This document shows positions 35,243 to 45,242 of a stretch of 64,000 bases of DNA, piece by piece. The notes beneath the pieces are model-generated. The model did not search any database. It worked only from the letters and a program-made list of their open reading frames with translations, and was not told the DNA's origin. How positions within the stretch are numbered: position 1 is the stretch's first letter; every line of letters starts with the position of its first letter. The stretch comes from Flavobacteriales bacterium (GTDB lineage: Bacteria > Bacteroidota > Bacteroidia > Flavobacteriales > UBA7312): positions 1 through 64,000 of the forward strand of contig JADHMQ010000004.1 of the NCBI GenBank assembly GCA_016779935.1. Direction: 5' to 3'. The translations under genes were made by a program, and so were the position numbers.

Positions 35243-36228
35243 ATAAGCCCGTTTTGTATGAGGTATTCTCCAATTTGAACGGTATTAGTTGCGGCACCCT
35301 TTCTTAAGTTGTCGGCAACCACCCACATGTTAAGCGTATTTTTTTGTGAAAAGTCTCGGCGAATTCTTCCAACAAATACCTCGTCCTTACCCTCTGTGTA
35401 TATCGGCATAGGGTAGGTGTTGACGTCTGGGTTGTCTTGTAGGCTTACACCAGGCATCTCGTGTAACAATTGCCTCACTTTGGATAGTTCAAAATCTTTG
35501 TGGAACTCTACGTTTATACTTTCAGAGTGACCGCCCTTTACTGGCACACGAACAGCGGTAGCGCTTACCTCAATACTGTCGTCTTGCATGATTTTTTTAG
35601 TCTCTCGAGACAGTTTCATCTCCTCTTTAGTATAGCCATTAACTTCAAAAACATCGCAATGGGGTAGAGCATTTTCGTGAATAGGGTATGGATATGCCAT
35701 TTCTCCTTTTTCTCCCTTCCTTTCGTTTTCTAATTGCCTAACAGCTTTTACGCCAGTTCCAGTAATGGACTGATAAGTAGAAACGACCACGCGCTTAACT
35801 TGATATTCATCATGTAAGGGTTTAAGAGCCATTAACATCTGAATAGTTGAGCAATTGGGATTAGCAATTATTTTATCCTCCTTAGAAATGGTGTTCCCAT
35901 TTATTTCAGGAATTACTAAAGGGTGGTGGTCTGACATTCTCCAAAATGATGAGTTGTCGATAACCGTCGTGCCAACATTAGCAAACTGTGGTGCCCATTC
36001 TTCAGAAACAGATCCACCTGCTGAAAATAATGCTAAATCAGGCGATTGAGACACTGCCTCTTCAAGGGAAATAATGGTCAATTCTTTACCCTTGAAAGTA
36101 CGTCTTTGACCAACAGATTTTTCTGAAGCAACCAGTAAAAGAGTTGTCAAAGGAAATGAACGCTCCTCCAATAATTGAAGCATCACTTGTCCAACCATAC
36201 CCGTTGCACCTACTAAAGCTACCTTCAT
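35239..36228 (-). CDS. asd: Aspartate-semialdehyde dehydrogenase
   Basis: 329 residues. NADP-binding GATGMVGQ at 7-14, catalytic Cys126 in NPNCSTIQM and the GGHSES segment with the active-site His in the second half. It makes aspartate semialdehyde for lysine, threonine, methionine and diaminopimelate. A -7 box TATTTTTG (36246-36253 minus) lies 17 bases before the ATG, back to back with the promoter of the next gene. Confidence 0.96.
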   Translation of the reverse strand: MKVALVGATGMVGQVMLQLLEERSFPLTTLLLVASEKSVGQRRTFKGKELTIISLEEAVSQSPDLALFSAGGSVSEEWAPQFANVGTTVIDNSSFWRMSDHHPLVIPEINGNTISKEDKIIANPNCSTIQMLMALKPLHDEYQVKRVVVSTYQSITGTGVKAVRQLENERKGEKGEMAYPYPIHENALPHCDVFEVNGYTKEEMKLSRETKKIMQDDSIEVSATAVRVPVKGGHSESINVEFHKDFELSKVRQLLHEMPGVSLQDNPDVNTYPMPIYTEGKDEVFVGRIRRDFSQKNTLNMWVVADNLRKGAATNTVQIGEYLIQNGLI

Positions 36229-36245
36229 AAAGTATAAATTTGAAC

Positions 36246-36253
36246 CAAAAATA
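36246..36253 (-). promoter_or_regulatory. -7 box of asd
   Basis: TATTTTTG on the minus strand; only two bases separate it from the opposing box at 36256-36263. Confidence 0.55.
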
Positions 36254-36255
36254 AC

Positions 36256-36263
36256 TATATTTG
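36256..36263 (+). promoter_or_regulatory. -7 box of lamin-tail protein gene
   Basis: TATATTTG, exact TAnnTTTG match, 23 bases before the ATG at 36287. Confidence 0.55.
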
Positions 36264-36286
36264 ATAGACTTGAAGCATTCTCACAG

Positions 36287-37735
36287 ATGAAAAAACTACT
36301 CCTTATTTGGTTAGCTCCAATATTTCTTTACGCTCAATTTACTGATGACTTTACCACTTTTGAAGGCTGGCTTGGTGATACTGCCGAATTTTCAATAGAC
36401 AGCACAGGACTTTTGCAGTTGACTGCTCCGCCAGAAACAGGCGAGTCTATTATTTGGCACCCCTCAAAAGCTCTTATAAAAGGGCATTGGGAATTATCTG
36501 TTAGAATGGACTTCAATACCTCAGGTAGTAATTATTCTAAAATCCATTTAAGTTCAGACTCTGTAGCCAACGGTTATTTCGTAAAAGTTGGTGGGGTAGA
36601 CGATGAGGTTAGTTTGTATAAAATTACTTCAGGACAAAGCACAAAAATTATTGACGGCACCGATGATTTTCTAGACTTTTCTACCAATAATCTATCTATT
36701 AGGGCGGATAGAGACAGTATTGGAAATTGGACGTTAAGTGCAAAACGCTCTACTGACCCAAGCTATTTCACTCAAGGACAAGCCTTTGACGATAGCCATT
36801 TGCAAAGCGACTATTTCGGTATTGAATGTGTGTATGCCAAAACACGCTGTGAAAGTTTTTTCTTTGATAACATTGTGGTAGAAGGCTATTCTTTCAAGGA
36901 CACTTTTTTATACCCTCAACCTAAGGATATAGTTGTCAATGAGGTGTTGTTTAACCCTATTGATGGCGATAATGATTTTGTGGAAATCCTCAACAGAAGC
37001 GATAAAACATTGTGTATAAGAGGTCTTCAGCTAGCGAATTATTATGCCGATGAAGCGGCTAATTTTAAAGTAATATCTGAAAGCTATGATTTTATAGAGC
37101 CTCAAGAAATTTTGGTGGTTTGCAAATCAAAAGAAACCCTTATGAAATACCACCCTAACGCCCTTGAACAGCAGATAATAGAAATAGAAAGTTTACCGAA
37201 CTATAATAATGACGATGGCGTGGTGGTATTAGCACTTGACTCTGTTAGTATAGATGAATTTCATTACAATGAAAGCATGCATTTTGACCTTTTGCAAGAA
37301 CTTGACGGAGTCTCTTTGGAGCGGATTAGCGCAGAGGCTAGTAATTGGCATTCGGCATCGGAGCAGTCGGGTTTTTCTACACCCACCCTGCCCAATTCAC
37401 AAGCCCAAGTCATAGAACCTCCTAATGATGTAATGAGCTTAAGCCCTGATGTAATTAGTCCAAACAATGACGGTTGGCAAGATGTATTGGCGATACGTTT
37501 AACCTTTAAACAAAGTGGTTACAAGGGTAGGCTTATCATTTTTGACGCACAAGGTTTTCCCATAAGAACGCTTATAAATAATGAACTCTTTGGTACTGAC
37601 AACTTTTATATTTGGGATGGACTTACCGATAGAAAAGAAGCTGCTAGTATTGGACGATACATCTTGTGGTTAGAAGCCACCCAATCTAGCTTGCCGACAA
37701 TTTTAGAGAAGAAAACTGCCGTTGTGGGGTGGTAA
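36287..37735 (+). CDS. Secreted lamin-tail domain protein
   Basis: 482 residues. Signal peptide 1-16 (ending FLYAQ), a concanavalin-like beta domain to about 205, a lamin-tail domain about 215-350 (DIVVNEVLFNPIDGDNDFVEI), and a C-terminal FlgD/gliding-associated Ig-like domain (SPNNDGWQDVLAIRL ... DGLTDRKEA). The end resembles type B T9SS targeting domains more than type A. Probably a surface or matrix protein; no enzymatic motif seen. Confidence 0.8.
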   Translation: MKKLLLIWLAPIFLYAQFTDDFTTFEGWLGDTAEFSIDSTGLLQLTAPPETGESIIWHPSKALIKGHWELSVRMDFNTSGSNYSKIHLSSDSVANGYFVKVGGVDDEVSLYKITSGQSTKIIDGTDDFLDFSTNNLSIRADRDSIGNWTLSAKRSTDPSYFTQGQAFDDSHLQSDYFGIECVYAKTRCESFFFDNIVVEGYSFKDTFLYPQPKDIVVNEVLFNPIDGDNDFVEILNRSDKTLCIRGLQLANYYADEAANFKVISESYDFIEPQEILVVCKSKETLMKYHPNALEQQIIEIESLPNYNNDDGVVVLALDSVSIDEFHYNESMHFDLLQELDGVSLERISAEASNWHSASEQSGFSTPTLPNSQAQVIEPPNDVMSLSPDVISPNNDGWQDVLAIRLTFKQSGYKGRLIIFDAQGFPIRTLINNELFGTDNFYIWDGLTDRKEAASIGRYILWLEATQSSLPTILEKKTAVVGW

Positions 37736-37777
37736 TATTTATTGTAAATTTATGTTTTCAAGAAAAAACTTAAAACC

Positions 37778-38314
37778 ATGAAAAAAAGCATTCTTTTTTT
37801 ATTTCTATTGTCGCTGACTTGTGCGGCACAAGACCAATCTGTATTTCGATTAAATATTATTAACCCAGGTGTGGAGTACGAACACGCTATTTCAGCACAA
37901 CAAAAACTAATTGTCAATGCCGGTTATGGTTGGCTTACAACCACCCCCAATACAGCCTGCGTTCCCACAAATGCGTCTAGATTTTTCTTACCTTTTTTGG
38001 ATATTCATTACCGTAAATTGAAGGGCGAAGAATCCAAGTTACTGAAAGGCTTTGAACCGTATTGGGGGATAAAACTTTTAGTTAGCGGGAAACACCAATC
38101 TGAAGGAGTAAGTATTTCTTCTCCCAATTACTCCATTGGACCAACCTATGGTATTCAAAAGCGGTTTAACCCTTTTTACCTGACCATTAACGCTGGGCCT
38201 ACCTATAATTTTAACGTTTCTATTATTGATGAATTCAATACTGATGATGAATACGGCGTGTTTAATAGCGGCTTTTATGGTGCTGTAGAAATTTGTTTAT
38301 CCTACGAGCTTTAA
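37778..38314 (+). CDS. Hypothetical exported beta-rich protein
   Basis: 178 residues. Signal peptide 1-17 (TCAAQ), then alternating hydrophobic strands ending in an aromatic-rich final strand (AVEICLSYEL), the look of a small outer membrane beta-barrel. No family recognised. It follows the lamin-tail gene by 42 bases. Confidence 0.6.
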   Translation: MKKSILFLFLLSLTCAAQDQSVFRLNIINPGVEYEHAISAQQKLIVNAGYGWLTTTPNTACVPTNASRFFLPFLDIHYRKLKGEESKLLKGFEPYWGIKLLVSGKHQSEGVSISSPNYSIGPTYGIQKRFNPFYLTINAGPTYNFNVSIIDEFNTDDEYGVFNSGFYGAVEICLSYEL

Positions 38315-38365
38315 TCCAATCTCCCTCTGATTTTTCGAAGGGGTTTTACACACTTTTTAAATCCG

Positions 38366-38373
38366 TATTTTTG
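38366..38373 (+). promoter_or_regulatory. -7 box five bases before uvrC
   Basis: TATTTTTG ends five bases before the GTG at 38379, predicting a leaderless uvrC mRNA. Confidence 0.5.
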
Positions 38374-38378
38374 GACTC

Positions 38379-40166
38379 GTGAAAGCCTCACCAGAAATAC
38401 AATCCGTTTTGCTCAACCTTACTACTGAGGCTGGAGTTTACCGTTTTTACGACAAGGAGGATGGATTGCTATACATAGGCAAAGCCAAAAATCTAAAACG
38501 AAGGGTATCGTCTTATTTTAACAGAGAACACAACAGTTTCAAAACCACCTATATGGTGCGTAAAATTGACCGCATTGAAATACTAGTGGTAGAAACGGAA
38601 ATGGATGCTTTATTACTCGAAAACAACCTCATAAAAAAATACCAACCGCGTTACAATATTCTTTTAAAAGACGACAAAACCTACCCTTGGATTTGCATCA
38701 AAAAAGAACCTTTTCCCAGAGTGTTTTACACTCGAACCCTAATAAAAGACGGCTCTGAATACTTTGGACCATACACCAACCCCAAATTGGTGAATACCAT
38801 GTTGAGTTTTATACGCCAGATATATCCTCTACGAACATGCAAATTCAATTTGTCAAAAGATAATATCGAAGCTAATAAATTCAAGGAATGCTTGGAGTTT
38901 CATATTGGTAATTGCCTAGCGCCATGTGTTGGCAAACAAAAGGCATCGGATTATGAAAAAGATATTACTCAAATTCGACAAATACTAAAAGGAAATATTC
39001 GCACTGTAGTACAACACTTCAAAGACGAGATGTTCAACTTTTCTGAAAAAATGGAGTATGAAAAAGCCCAGCTAGTCAAAGAGAAGATAGAACAATTAGA
39101 GCATTACCAGTCCAAATCTTCAATAGTTAGTCCAAGCATTAATGATGTGGATGTGTTTTGTATAGCCTCTGACAAAGACTATGCTTATGTCAACTTCTTT
39201 AAGGTGTCTAGCGGAGCAATTATACAAGCCCATGCTATGGAGATAAAAAAGAAATTAGACGAGAGTGATGAAGAGCTTCTTACTATGGCAATTACCGAAA
39301 TTCGTCAACGCTTTCATAGCACCTCTAAAGAAGCATTTTTAAATATTCCTTTAGAATCATCATGGGAAAACCTAAAAGTTAGTGTTCCTAAAATTGGCGA
39401 TAAATACAAATTAGTGATGTTGTGTTACCGCAACGCCAAAAACTTACAAAAAGACAGGATTCGAAAAAACGATGAGTTGCGTCATCGACTTGACAACCGT
39501 AGGGTTCTCGAGCAATTACAAAGTGATTTGCGATTAAAACAAAAGCCACGTCATATAGAATGTTTTGACAATTCAAACATTCAAGGAACGAACCCTGTTG
39601 CCGCCTGCGTAGTTTTTAGAAATGCTAAGCCAAGCAAAAAAGAATACAGACATTTTAACATAAAAACTGTAGAAGGCCCTGATGACTTTGCCTCTATGGA
39701 AGAGGTGGTTTTTAGAAGGTATAAACGCCTTAAAGAAGAAGGCCAAGACCTCCCTCAATTAATTGTGATTGACGGAGGAAAAGGACAACTTAGTTCTGCC
39801 AGAAAGAGTTTGGAAAAACTTGGTTTAGAACATACTATTGCCATCATTGGAATAGCCAAGCGTTTGGAGGAAATATATTTCCCTGGTGATAGCATACCCA
39901 TTTACCTAGATAAACGTTCCGAAAGCCTTAAGGTTATACAACAACTTAGAAACGAAGCCCACCGCTTTGGAATAAATCACCACAGAAATAGGAGGAGTAA
40001 AAACAGTTTAGGCACGTCACTTGATGGAATTCAAGGAATTGGTCCAAAAACTGTTGATAAGCTCATCAGTCATTTTGGCTCTGTAAAGCGTGTAATGGAA
40101 GCCAGCGAGAAAGAACTCAGCAAGTTAGTTGGTAAATCAAAAGCTAAGTTGATATTAAGAAAATAA
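38379..40166 (+). CDS. uvrC: UvrABC system protein C
   Basis: 595 residues with a GTG start. GIY-YIG nuclease at the N terminus (GVYRFYDKE...LYIGKAKNLKRR), a UVR UvrB-binding motif near 200-240, the RNase H-like 5' nuclease domain (DNSNIQGTNPVA and IDGGKGQL) and a terminal helix-hairpin-helix pair (LDGIQGIGPKTVDKLI). It makes both incisions in nucleotide excision repair. Confidence 0.97.
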   Translation: MKASPEIQSVLLNLTTEAGVYRFYDKEDGLLYIGKAKNLKRRVSSYFNREHNSFKTTYMVRKIDRIEILVVETEMDALLLENNLIKKYQPRYNILLKDDKTYPWICIKKEPFPRVFYTRTLIKDGSEYFGPYTNPKLVNTMLSFIRQIYPLRTCKFNLSKDNIEANKFKECLEFHIGNCLAPCVGKQKASDYEKDITQIRQILKGNIRTVVQHFKDEMFNFSEKMEYEKAQLVKEKIEQLEHYQSKSSIVSPSINDVDVFCIASDKDYAYVNFFKVSSGAIIQAHAMEIKKKLDESDEELLTMAITEIRQRFHSTSKEAFLNIPLESSWENLKVSVPKIGDKYKLVMLCYRNAKNLQKDRIRKNDELRHRLDNRRVLEQLQSDLRLKQKPRHIECFDNSNIQGTNPVAACVVFRNAKPSKKEYRHFNIKTVEGPDDFASMEEVVFRRYKRLKEEGQDLPQLIVIDGGKGQLSSARKSLEKLGLEHTIAIIGIAKRLEEIYFPGDSIPIYLDKRSESLKVIQQLRNEAHRFGINHHRNRRSKNSLGTSLDGIQGIGPKTVDKLISHFGSVKRVMEASEKELSKLVGKSKAKLILRK

Positions 40167-40167
40167 A

Positions 40168-41163
40168 TTAACTCAGATTATCTGAGAGCAAACGCATCTC
40201 AATAACTGGCGATATTTTTTCGTATAAAATATTGTAAACCGCATTAGTTATGGGCATATCAATATTATGCTCGTCGTTAATCTCTTTTATGCATTTAACA
40301 GCATAATAGCCTTCAGCAACCATATTCATTTCCAGTTGTGCTGACTTTACAGAATAGCCTTTGCCAATCATATTGCCAAAAGTTCGGTTTCTACTAAATT
40401 GAGAATACATGGTGACTAGCAAATCTCCTAAATATGCCGATTCTTTTATGTCTCTTTTTATGGGGTGAACATTATCTACAAAGCGTTTGATTTCTCTAAT
40501 TGAATTAGACGCCAAAACCGCTTGAAAATTATCCCCATACCCTAAGCTATGGCAGATGCCAGAAGCGATAGCAAAGACGTTTTTAAGTACAGCAGCAATT
40601 TCAGTCCCGAAGATGTCTTCTGAAATATTAGTCCTAATGTATCGGCAACTTATTTGCTCGGCAAACCATTCGGCTTTTTCAATATTTTCACAGGCAATAG
40701 TTAAGTAGGAAAGACGCTCTAAAGCGACTTCTTCAGCATGACAAGGACCTGTCAGCACGCCAATGTTTTCATAAGGGACTTCAAACTTATTGTGAAGGTA
40801 TTCGCCTATGATTCTGTTTTTTTCAGCGATAATCCCTTTAACAGCAGAGATTACAAACTTATCTTTCAAAGAGCAGTCCATTTGCTTTAAGACACTTCGT
40901 AGAAAGGCAGATGGTACAGCGAGTATTATGCAATCGGCTTGATCAACGATTTCGTTGAGGTCGTCACTAATAGTGAGTTTATATGGGTCAAGTTCAGCGG
41001 CACTTATATAGTTAGGGTTATTTCCGTACTTTTTAATATGCTTGATGTTCTCTGAGTTCCTAATCCACCACAATATGTCGTCTCTATTTTCAGAGAGCAT
41101 TTTTACGATGGCAGTCGCCCAGCTACCCCCTCCAATTACCGCTATTTTTTGGAAGTTAGCCAT
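40168..41163 (-). CDS. gpsA: Glycerol-3-phosphate dehydrogenase [NAD(P)+]
   Basis: 331 residues. Rossmann motif GGGSWATAI near 11-19, SAVKGI and GPCHAEEV segments and the catalytic lysine in EIAAVLKNVFAIASG. It makes glycerol-3-phosphate for phospholipids. Its start overlaps the lysS stop by one base (TAATG). It converges on uvrC with a one-base gap. Confidence 0.96.
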   Translation of the reverse strand: MANFQKIAVIGGGSWATAIVKMLSENRDDILWWIRNSENIKHIKKYGNNPNYISAAELDPYKLTISDDLNEIVDQADCIILAVPSAFLRSVLKQMDCSLKDKFVISAVKGIIAEKNRIIGEYLHNKFEVPYENIGVLTGPCHAEEVALERLSYLTIACENIEKAEWFAEQISCRYIRTNISEDIFGTEIAAVLKNVFAIASGICHSLGYGDNFQAVLASNSIREIKRFVDNVHPIKRDIKESAYLGDLLVTMYSQFSRNRTFGNMIGKGYSVKSAQLEMNMVAEGYYAVKCIKEINDEHNIDMPITNAVYNILYEKISPVIEMRLLSDNLS

Positions 41164-42689
41164 TATTCTTCGAATGCTTTTTGTTCTGGTTTCATCTGTG
41201 GGAAGAACAACACATCTTGAATAGAATTACTATTCGTCATTATCATCGAAAGCCTATCAATTCCAATTCCCAGCCCAGCAGTTGGAGGCATTCCGTATTC
41301 AATTGAACGTAGAAAATCTTCATCTAAAACCATAGCTTCTTCATCACCTCTTTTTGCGAGTTGTAGTTGCTCTTCAAAACGCTCCCTTTGGTCAATAGGA
41401 TCATTCAATTCAGAGAATGCGTTACAAATCTCTTTTCCGTTACAAATCGCTTCAAATCGCTCAACCAAACCTTCTTTATCTCTATGTTTTTTGGCTAGTG
41501 GCGACATTTCAACAGGATAATCTGTGATGAATGCTGGTTGAATAAGTTGGCTCTCACATTTTTCACCAAAAATCTCATCAATTAGCTTCCCTCTGCCCAT
41601 AGAAGAGTCGATACTTACACCTAGTTTTTTGGCGGTTTCAGCCATTGTTCTCTCATCCATTTCGGAAATGTCTATACCTGTAAAATGCTCTATGGCCTCG
41701 TACATGGTGTAGCGTTTCCAAGGACGTTGGAAATTAATGGTGTTGTTACCAACTTGAACTTCAGTAGTTCCGTGAAGGTCAAGGGCAATTTTTTCTACCA
41801 TTTCCTCTACTAAGTCCATCATCCAATTGTAGTCTTTATAAGCAACATACAATTCGACTTGTGTAAATTCTGGATTATGAAAACGGCTCATCCCCTCGTT
41901 TCTAAAGTCTTTTGAAAATTCATACACCCCATCAAAACCACCAACAATGAGACGCTTCAAGTAAAGCTCATTGGCAATTCTAAGGTAAAGTGGCATATCC
42001 AAAGTGTTGTGGTGTGTTTTGAATGGACGCGCTGCCGCACCACCATAGATAGGCTGCAAAATAGGCGTCTCAACTTCTAAATACCCTTTGTCGTTGAGGT
42101 ATGAACGCATTGAGTTTGTCAGATGAGTACGCTTTACAAAAGCCTCTTTGACTTGTGGGTTTACCACCAAGTCAACGTAACGCTGACGGTATCTTTTTTC
42201 TGGATCAGTGAATGCATCATGAACAGTTCCGTCGGCATCCATTTTAGGAAGTGGAAGTGGTCGTAGTGTTTTTGTTAAGACCGTAAAGCTCTCAACATGA
42301 ATGGAAATTTCACCCACTTTAGTAGTAAAAACATAGCCTTTAACACCTATAAAATCGCCAATATCAAGGAGCTTCTTAAAGACCGTATTGTACATAGTTT
42401 TGTCCTCACCGCTGCAAATTTCGTCTCTATTGAAGTAAAGTTGAATTCTACCCGTACTATCTTGTAATTCTGCAAAAGCAGCTTTTCCCATTACCCTTCG
42501 GCTCATTAGCCTACCAGCAATTTGAATGTTTTTATACCCAAGTTTGTCAGACGTATAGTTTTTCTTTATTTCTTCAGCAGATACATTTACTTCAAAGAGT
42601 TCTGAAGGGTATGGGTTAATACCCAAGTCAATTAGTTTCTGAAGAGACTCTCGTCTTACAACTTCTTGTTCTGACAGCGTGCGATTCAT
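41163..42689 (-). CDS. lysS: Lysyl-tRNA synthetase, class II
   Basis: 508 residues from the ATG at 42689. A longer frame uses a TTG at 42707, which lies inside the -7 box and is rejected. N-terminal OB-fold for anticodon binding ([19 protein letters not shown]), then the class II core: motif 2 [18 protein letters not shown] and motif 3 GLGIGIDRL. Co-transcribed with gpsA. Confidence 0.97.
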   Translation of the reverse strand: MNRTLSEQEVVRRESLQKLIDLGINPYPSELFEVNVSAEEIKKNYTSDKLGYKNIQIAGRLMSRRVMGKAAFAELQDSTGRIQLYFNRDEICSGEDKTMYNTVFKKLLDIGDFIGVKGYVFTTKVGEISIHVESFTVLTKTLRPLPLPKMDADGTVHDAFTDPEKRYRQRYVDLVVNPQVKEAFVKRTHLTNSMRSYLNDKGYLEVETPILQPIYGGAAARPFKTHHNTLDMPLYLRIANELYLKRLIVGGFDGVYEFSKDFRNEGMSRFHNPEFTQVELYVAYKDYNWMMDLVEEMVEKIALDLHGTTEVQVGNNTINFQRPWKRYTMYEAIEHFTGIDISEMDERTMAETAKKLGVSIDSSMGRGKLIDEIFGEKCESQLIQPAFITDYPVEMSPLAKKHRDKEGLVERFEAICNGKEICNAFSELNDPIDQRERFEEQLQLAKRGDEEAMVLDEDFLRSIEYGMPPTAGLGIGIDRLSMIMTNSNSIQDVLFFPQMKPEQKAFEE

Positions 42690-42704
42690 AGAATTTATTT
42701 TCGG

Positions 42705-42712
42705 CAAAGATA
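42705..42712 (-). promoter_or_regulatory. -7 box of lysS-gpsA
   Basis: TATCTTTG on the minus strand, 15 bases before the lysS ATG. Confidence 0.55.
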
Positions 42713-42736
42713 TTAAATATTAACTGCTGATTTTCG

Positions 42737-42744
42737 TACTTTTG
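42737..42744 (+). promoter_or_regulatory. -7 box of pgi/pmi gene
   Basis: TACTTTTG, 40 bases before the ATG at 42785; divergent from the lysS promoter. Confidence 0.5.
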
Positions 42745-42784
42745 GAACTTCAAAATTTAACCTTATAAATATATCCCATTGATT

Positions 42785-43774
42785 ATGAAAATGAACGACT
42801 ATATCAGCGACTTTACTAACCACTTGACAGAAGCCTTAGAAATAGGCAGGTCTACTATGCTAGACGATTCAGTTGCTGATATTCACAATATACTAATCTG
42901 TGGTTTAGGTGGCTCAGGAATTGGCGGAACAATTGTTGCTGACCTTGTAGCTGAACACATCAATGTGCCGATTTGTGCAAGTAAAGACTACAGCATTCCA
43001 AACTTTGTAGATGAAAACACTTTAGTAATTGCATCATCTTATTCGGGCAACACAGAAGAAACTCTATATGCTTTAGAGGCTTGTCAGAAAAGAAACGCAC
43101 AGATTGCTTGCGTAACTTCTGGTGGAAAACTAGCTGAATTGGCCAAAAGTAAAGGCTTTAACCTTATTCAAATCCCTGGAGGCCAACCACCTAGAGCTAT
43201 GTTTGGGTATTCATTTACTCAATTGTTCTTTTTGCTTCACCATTATGGATTAATCAATGACTCATTCCAATTGGAGTTTGAAAAAGGAATAGCTCTTTTA
43301 GATGAGCACGAAGAGTCTATAAGAACAGAAGCAAAAGCCCTAGCCGACAAATTATTTGGAACTACTCCAGTAATATACACTGCTGCTGGCTTTGAAGGTG
43401 TAGGCATTCGTTTTCGTCAGCAAATCAATGAAAATAGTAAAATGTTGTGCTGGCACCATGTCATTCCAGAGATGAACCACAATGAGTTATTAGGCTGGAG
43501 AGTCAACACCGATAAGCTAGGCGTTGTATATTTTAGAAATTCTTGTGATTACGATAGAAATCAAGTAAGAATTGACATCAACAAAGAAGTGTTAGCTAAA
43601 TATACAGACAACATTTCTGAGGTATGGAGTAAAGGCGACTCAAGAATTGAGAACTCTTTATACCACATTCACTTAGGCGACTGGGTGTCGTGGTATTTAT
43701 CTGAAATGAATAATGTTGACGCTATTGAAATAGATGTTATCAATTTCCTTAAAGGGTCATTAGCTAAAGTATAA
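42785..43774 (+). CDS. Bifunctional phosphoglucose/phosphomannose isomerase
   Basis: 329 residues from the ATG at 42785 (KMNDYISDF). Two SIS domains: ICGLGGSGIGGTI near 38-50 and SSYSGNTEET near 82-91; the C-terminal part has WHHVIPEMNHNE with the catalytic Glu and His of the bifunctional family. It interconverts glucose-6-P or mannose-6-P with fructose-6-P. It starts the run with lipB and an exonuclease gene. Confidence 0.92.
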   Translation: MKMNDYISDFTNHLTEALEIGRSTMLDDSVADIHNILICGLGGSGIGGTIVADLVAEHINVPICASKDYSIPNFVDENTLVIASSYSGNTEETLYALEACQKRNAQIACVTSGGKLAELAKSKGFNLIQIPGGQPPRAMFGYSFTQLFFLLHHYGLINDSFQLEFEKGIALLDEHEESIRTEAKALADKLFGTTPVIYTAAGFEGVGIRFRQQINENSKMLCWHHVIPEMNHNELLGWRVNTDKLGVVYFRNSCDYDRNQVRIDINKEVLAKYTDNISEVWSKGDSRIENSLYHIHLGDWVSWYLSEMNNVDAIEIDVINFLKGSLAKV

Positions 43775-43776
43775 GT

Positions 43777-44469
43777 ATGCCAAAGGTTGTTTTTCAGGAT
43801 TTAGGGCTTATTGATTATAAAGAAGCTTGGGATTATCAAGAAAAACGCTTTGATGAGATTATAGAAATCAAGAAGGCAAATCGCCGTAATAATAGCGAAG
43901 ATTCTACCACTTCCTATTTATTGTTTTGCGAACACCCTCACGTCTATACTTTAGGTAAAAGTGGAGATGAAAAAAACCTTTTAGTGAATGAAGATTACCT
44001 AAAGTCTAGAGGAGCGACTTTCTACAAAATCAACAGGGGCGGAGATATCACTTATCACGGGCCAGGTCAGATTGTGGGTTATCCCATTTTAGATTTAGAC
44101 AATTTCTTTACAGATATTCATAAATACTTGAGGTTTTTGGAAGAGGCGGTTATCAATACCTTAGCAGATTACGGTCTGAAAGGCGAACGTTCCGACGGTG
44201 AAACAGGCGTCTGGTTTGACGTTGGGACAGATAAGGTCAGAAAAATATGTGCCCTTGGTGTTCGCTCAAGCCGATGGGTAACGATGCACGGCTTAGCGTT
44301 TAATATTAACTGCGACCTTTCCTATTTTGGAAATATCATACCTTGTGGCATCGTTGACAAATCGGTGACCTCTATGCAAAAAGAGTTGGGCAAAGAAGTG
44401 GATGTGGAAGAGGTTAAACAAAAGTTAAAAGTTTATCTTGCTCAACAGTTTGAAATGATTTTAGTTTAA
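43777..44469 (+). CDS. lipB: Octanoyltransferase
   Basis: 230 residues. Catalytic Cys190 (IIPCGI) and Lys156 (VRKICALGV), with the RGGDITYHGPGQ loop at 87-98. It moves octanoate from ACP to lipoyl domains. Two bases after the isomerase gene. Confidence 0.95.
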   Translation: MPKVVFQDLGLIDYKEAWDYQEKRFDEIIEIKKANRRNNSEDSTTSYLLFCEHPHVYTLGKSGDEKNLLVNEDYLKSRGATFYKINRGGDITYHGPGQIVGYPILDLDNFFTDIHKYLRFLEEAVINTLADYGLKGERSDGETGVWFDVGTDKVRKICALGVRSSRWVTMHGLAFNINCDLSYFGNIIPCGIVDKSVTSMQKELGKEVDVEEVKQKLKVYLAQQFEMILV

Positions 44470-44476
44470 TTCAGCC

Positions 44477-45196
44477 ATGCTTGAAAATATTTCCATTCAT
44501 AAAATACTATTCCTCGACGTAGAAACAGTCCCTGTTACAGCCGATTTTTCGGAACTGCCTAAAGAGTTTCAAAGCTTGTGGGCAGAAAAAACACGTTGGC
44601 AACGTTCTGACCAGCAAAGTCCAGAGGAGTTTTACGGACTTAAAGCGGGGGTAATGGCAGAGTTTGCCAAAGTCATATGCATTTCAGTCGGCTATTTGTA
44701 TGAAAAGGAAGGGCAGCATTTTTTCAGAATAAAATCCTTTTATGGAGACAATGAGAAAGCAATACTAGAAGATTTAAAATTGTTGTTAGACGAAAAATTC
44801 TCCACCCCAAAACACTATTTGTGTGCACATAATGGCAAAGAGTTTGATTATCCCTTCTTATGCCGAAGAATGCTAGTCAACGGTATACAATTGCCTAAAA
44901 TATTAGAGATTTCTGGCAAAAAACCGTGGGAAGTTCGTCATCTTGACACTATGGAAATGTGGAAGTTTGGCGACTATAAACATTATACTTCTATAAAACT
45001 ACTAGCAGCATTATTTGGTATTCCTACCCCTAAAGATGACATAGATGGAAGTCAGGTTTCTAAAGTGTATTGGCAAGATAAAGACCTTGAACGCATAAAA
45101 AACTATTGCCAAAAAGACACCTTAACCGTAGCGCAAATTTTACTTAAATACATGTGTAGGCCTATTCTCACAGAAGAGCAAATAGAAGTTGCATAA
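44477..45196 (+). CDS. DnaQ-like 3'-5' exonuclease
   Basis: 239 residues of the DEDDy class: Asp14 and Glu16 (FLDVETVP), Asp124 (HNGKEFDYPF), Tyr210 and Asp214 (NYCQKD). This is the predicted 3'-5' exonuclease group related to the PolB proofreading domain, free-standing here. DNA or RNA substrate unknown. Seven bases after lipB. Confidence 0.85.
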   Translation: MLENISIHKILFLDVETVPVTADFSELPKEFQSLWAEKTRWQRSDQQSPEEFYGLKAGVMAEFAKVICISVGYLYEKEGQHFFRIKSFYGDNEKAILEDLKLLLDEKFSTPKHYLCAHNGKEFDYPFLCRRMLVNGIQLPKILEISGKKPWEVRHLDTMEMWKFGDYKHYTSIKLLAALFGIPTPKDDIDGSQVSKVYWQDKDLERIKNYCQKDTLTVAQILLKYMCRPILTEEQIEVA

Positions 45197-45242
45197 TTAA
45201 ATGATAACCCCTAAATTGAGGCCATATTAAATACTATTAATC

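Noticed and set aside
42690-42707. Upstream TTG start of lysS
   Set aside because: It falls inside the -7 box TATCTTTG, so it would not be transcribed.
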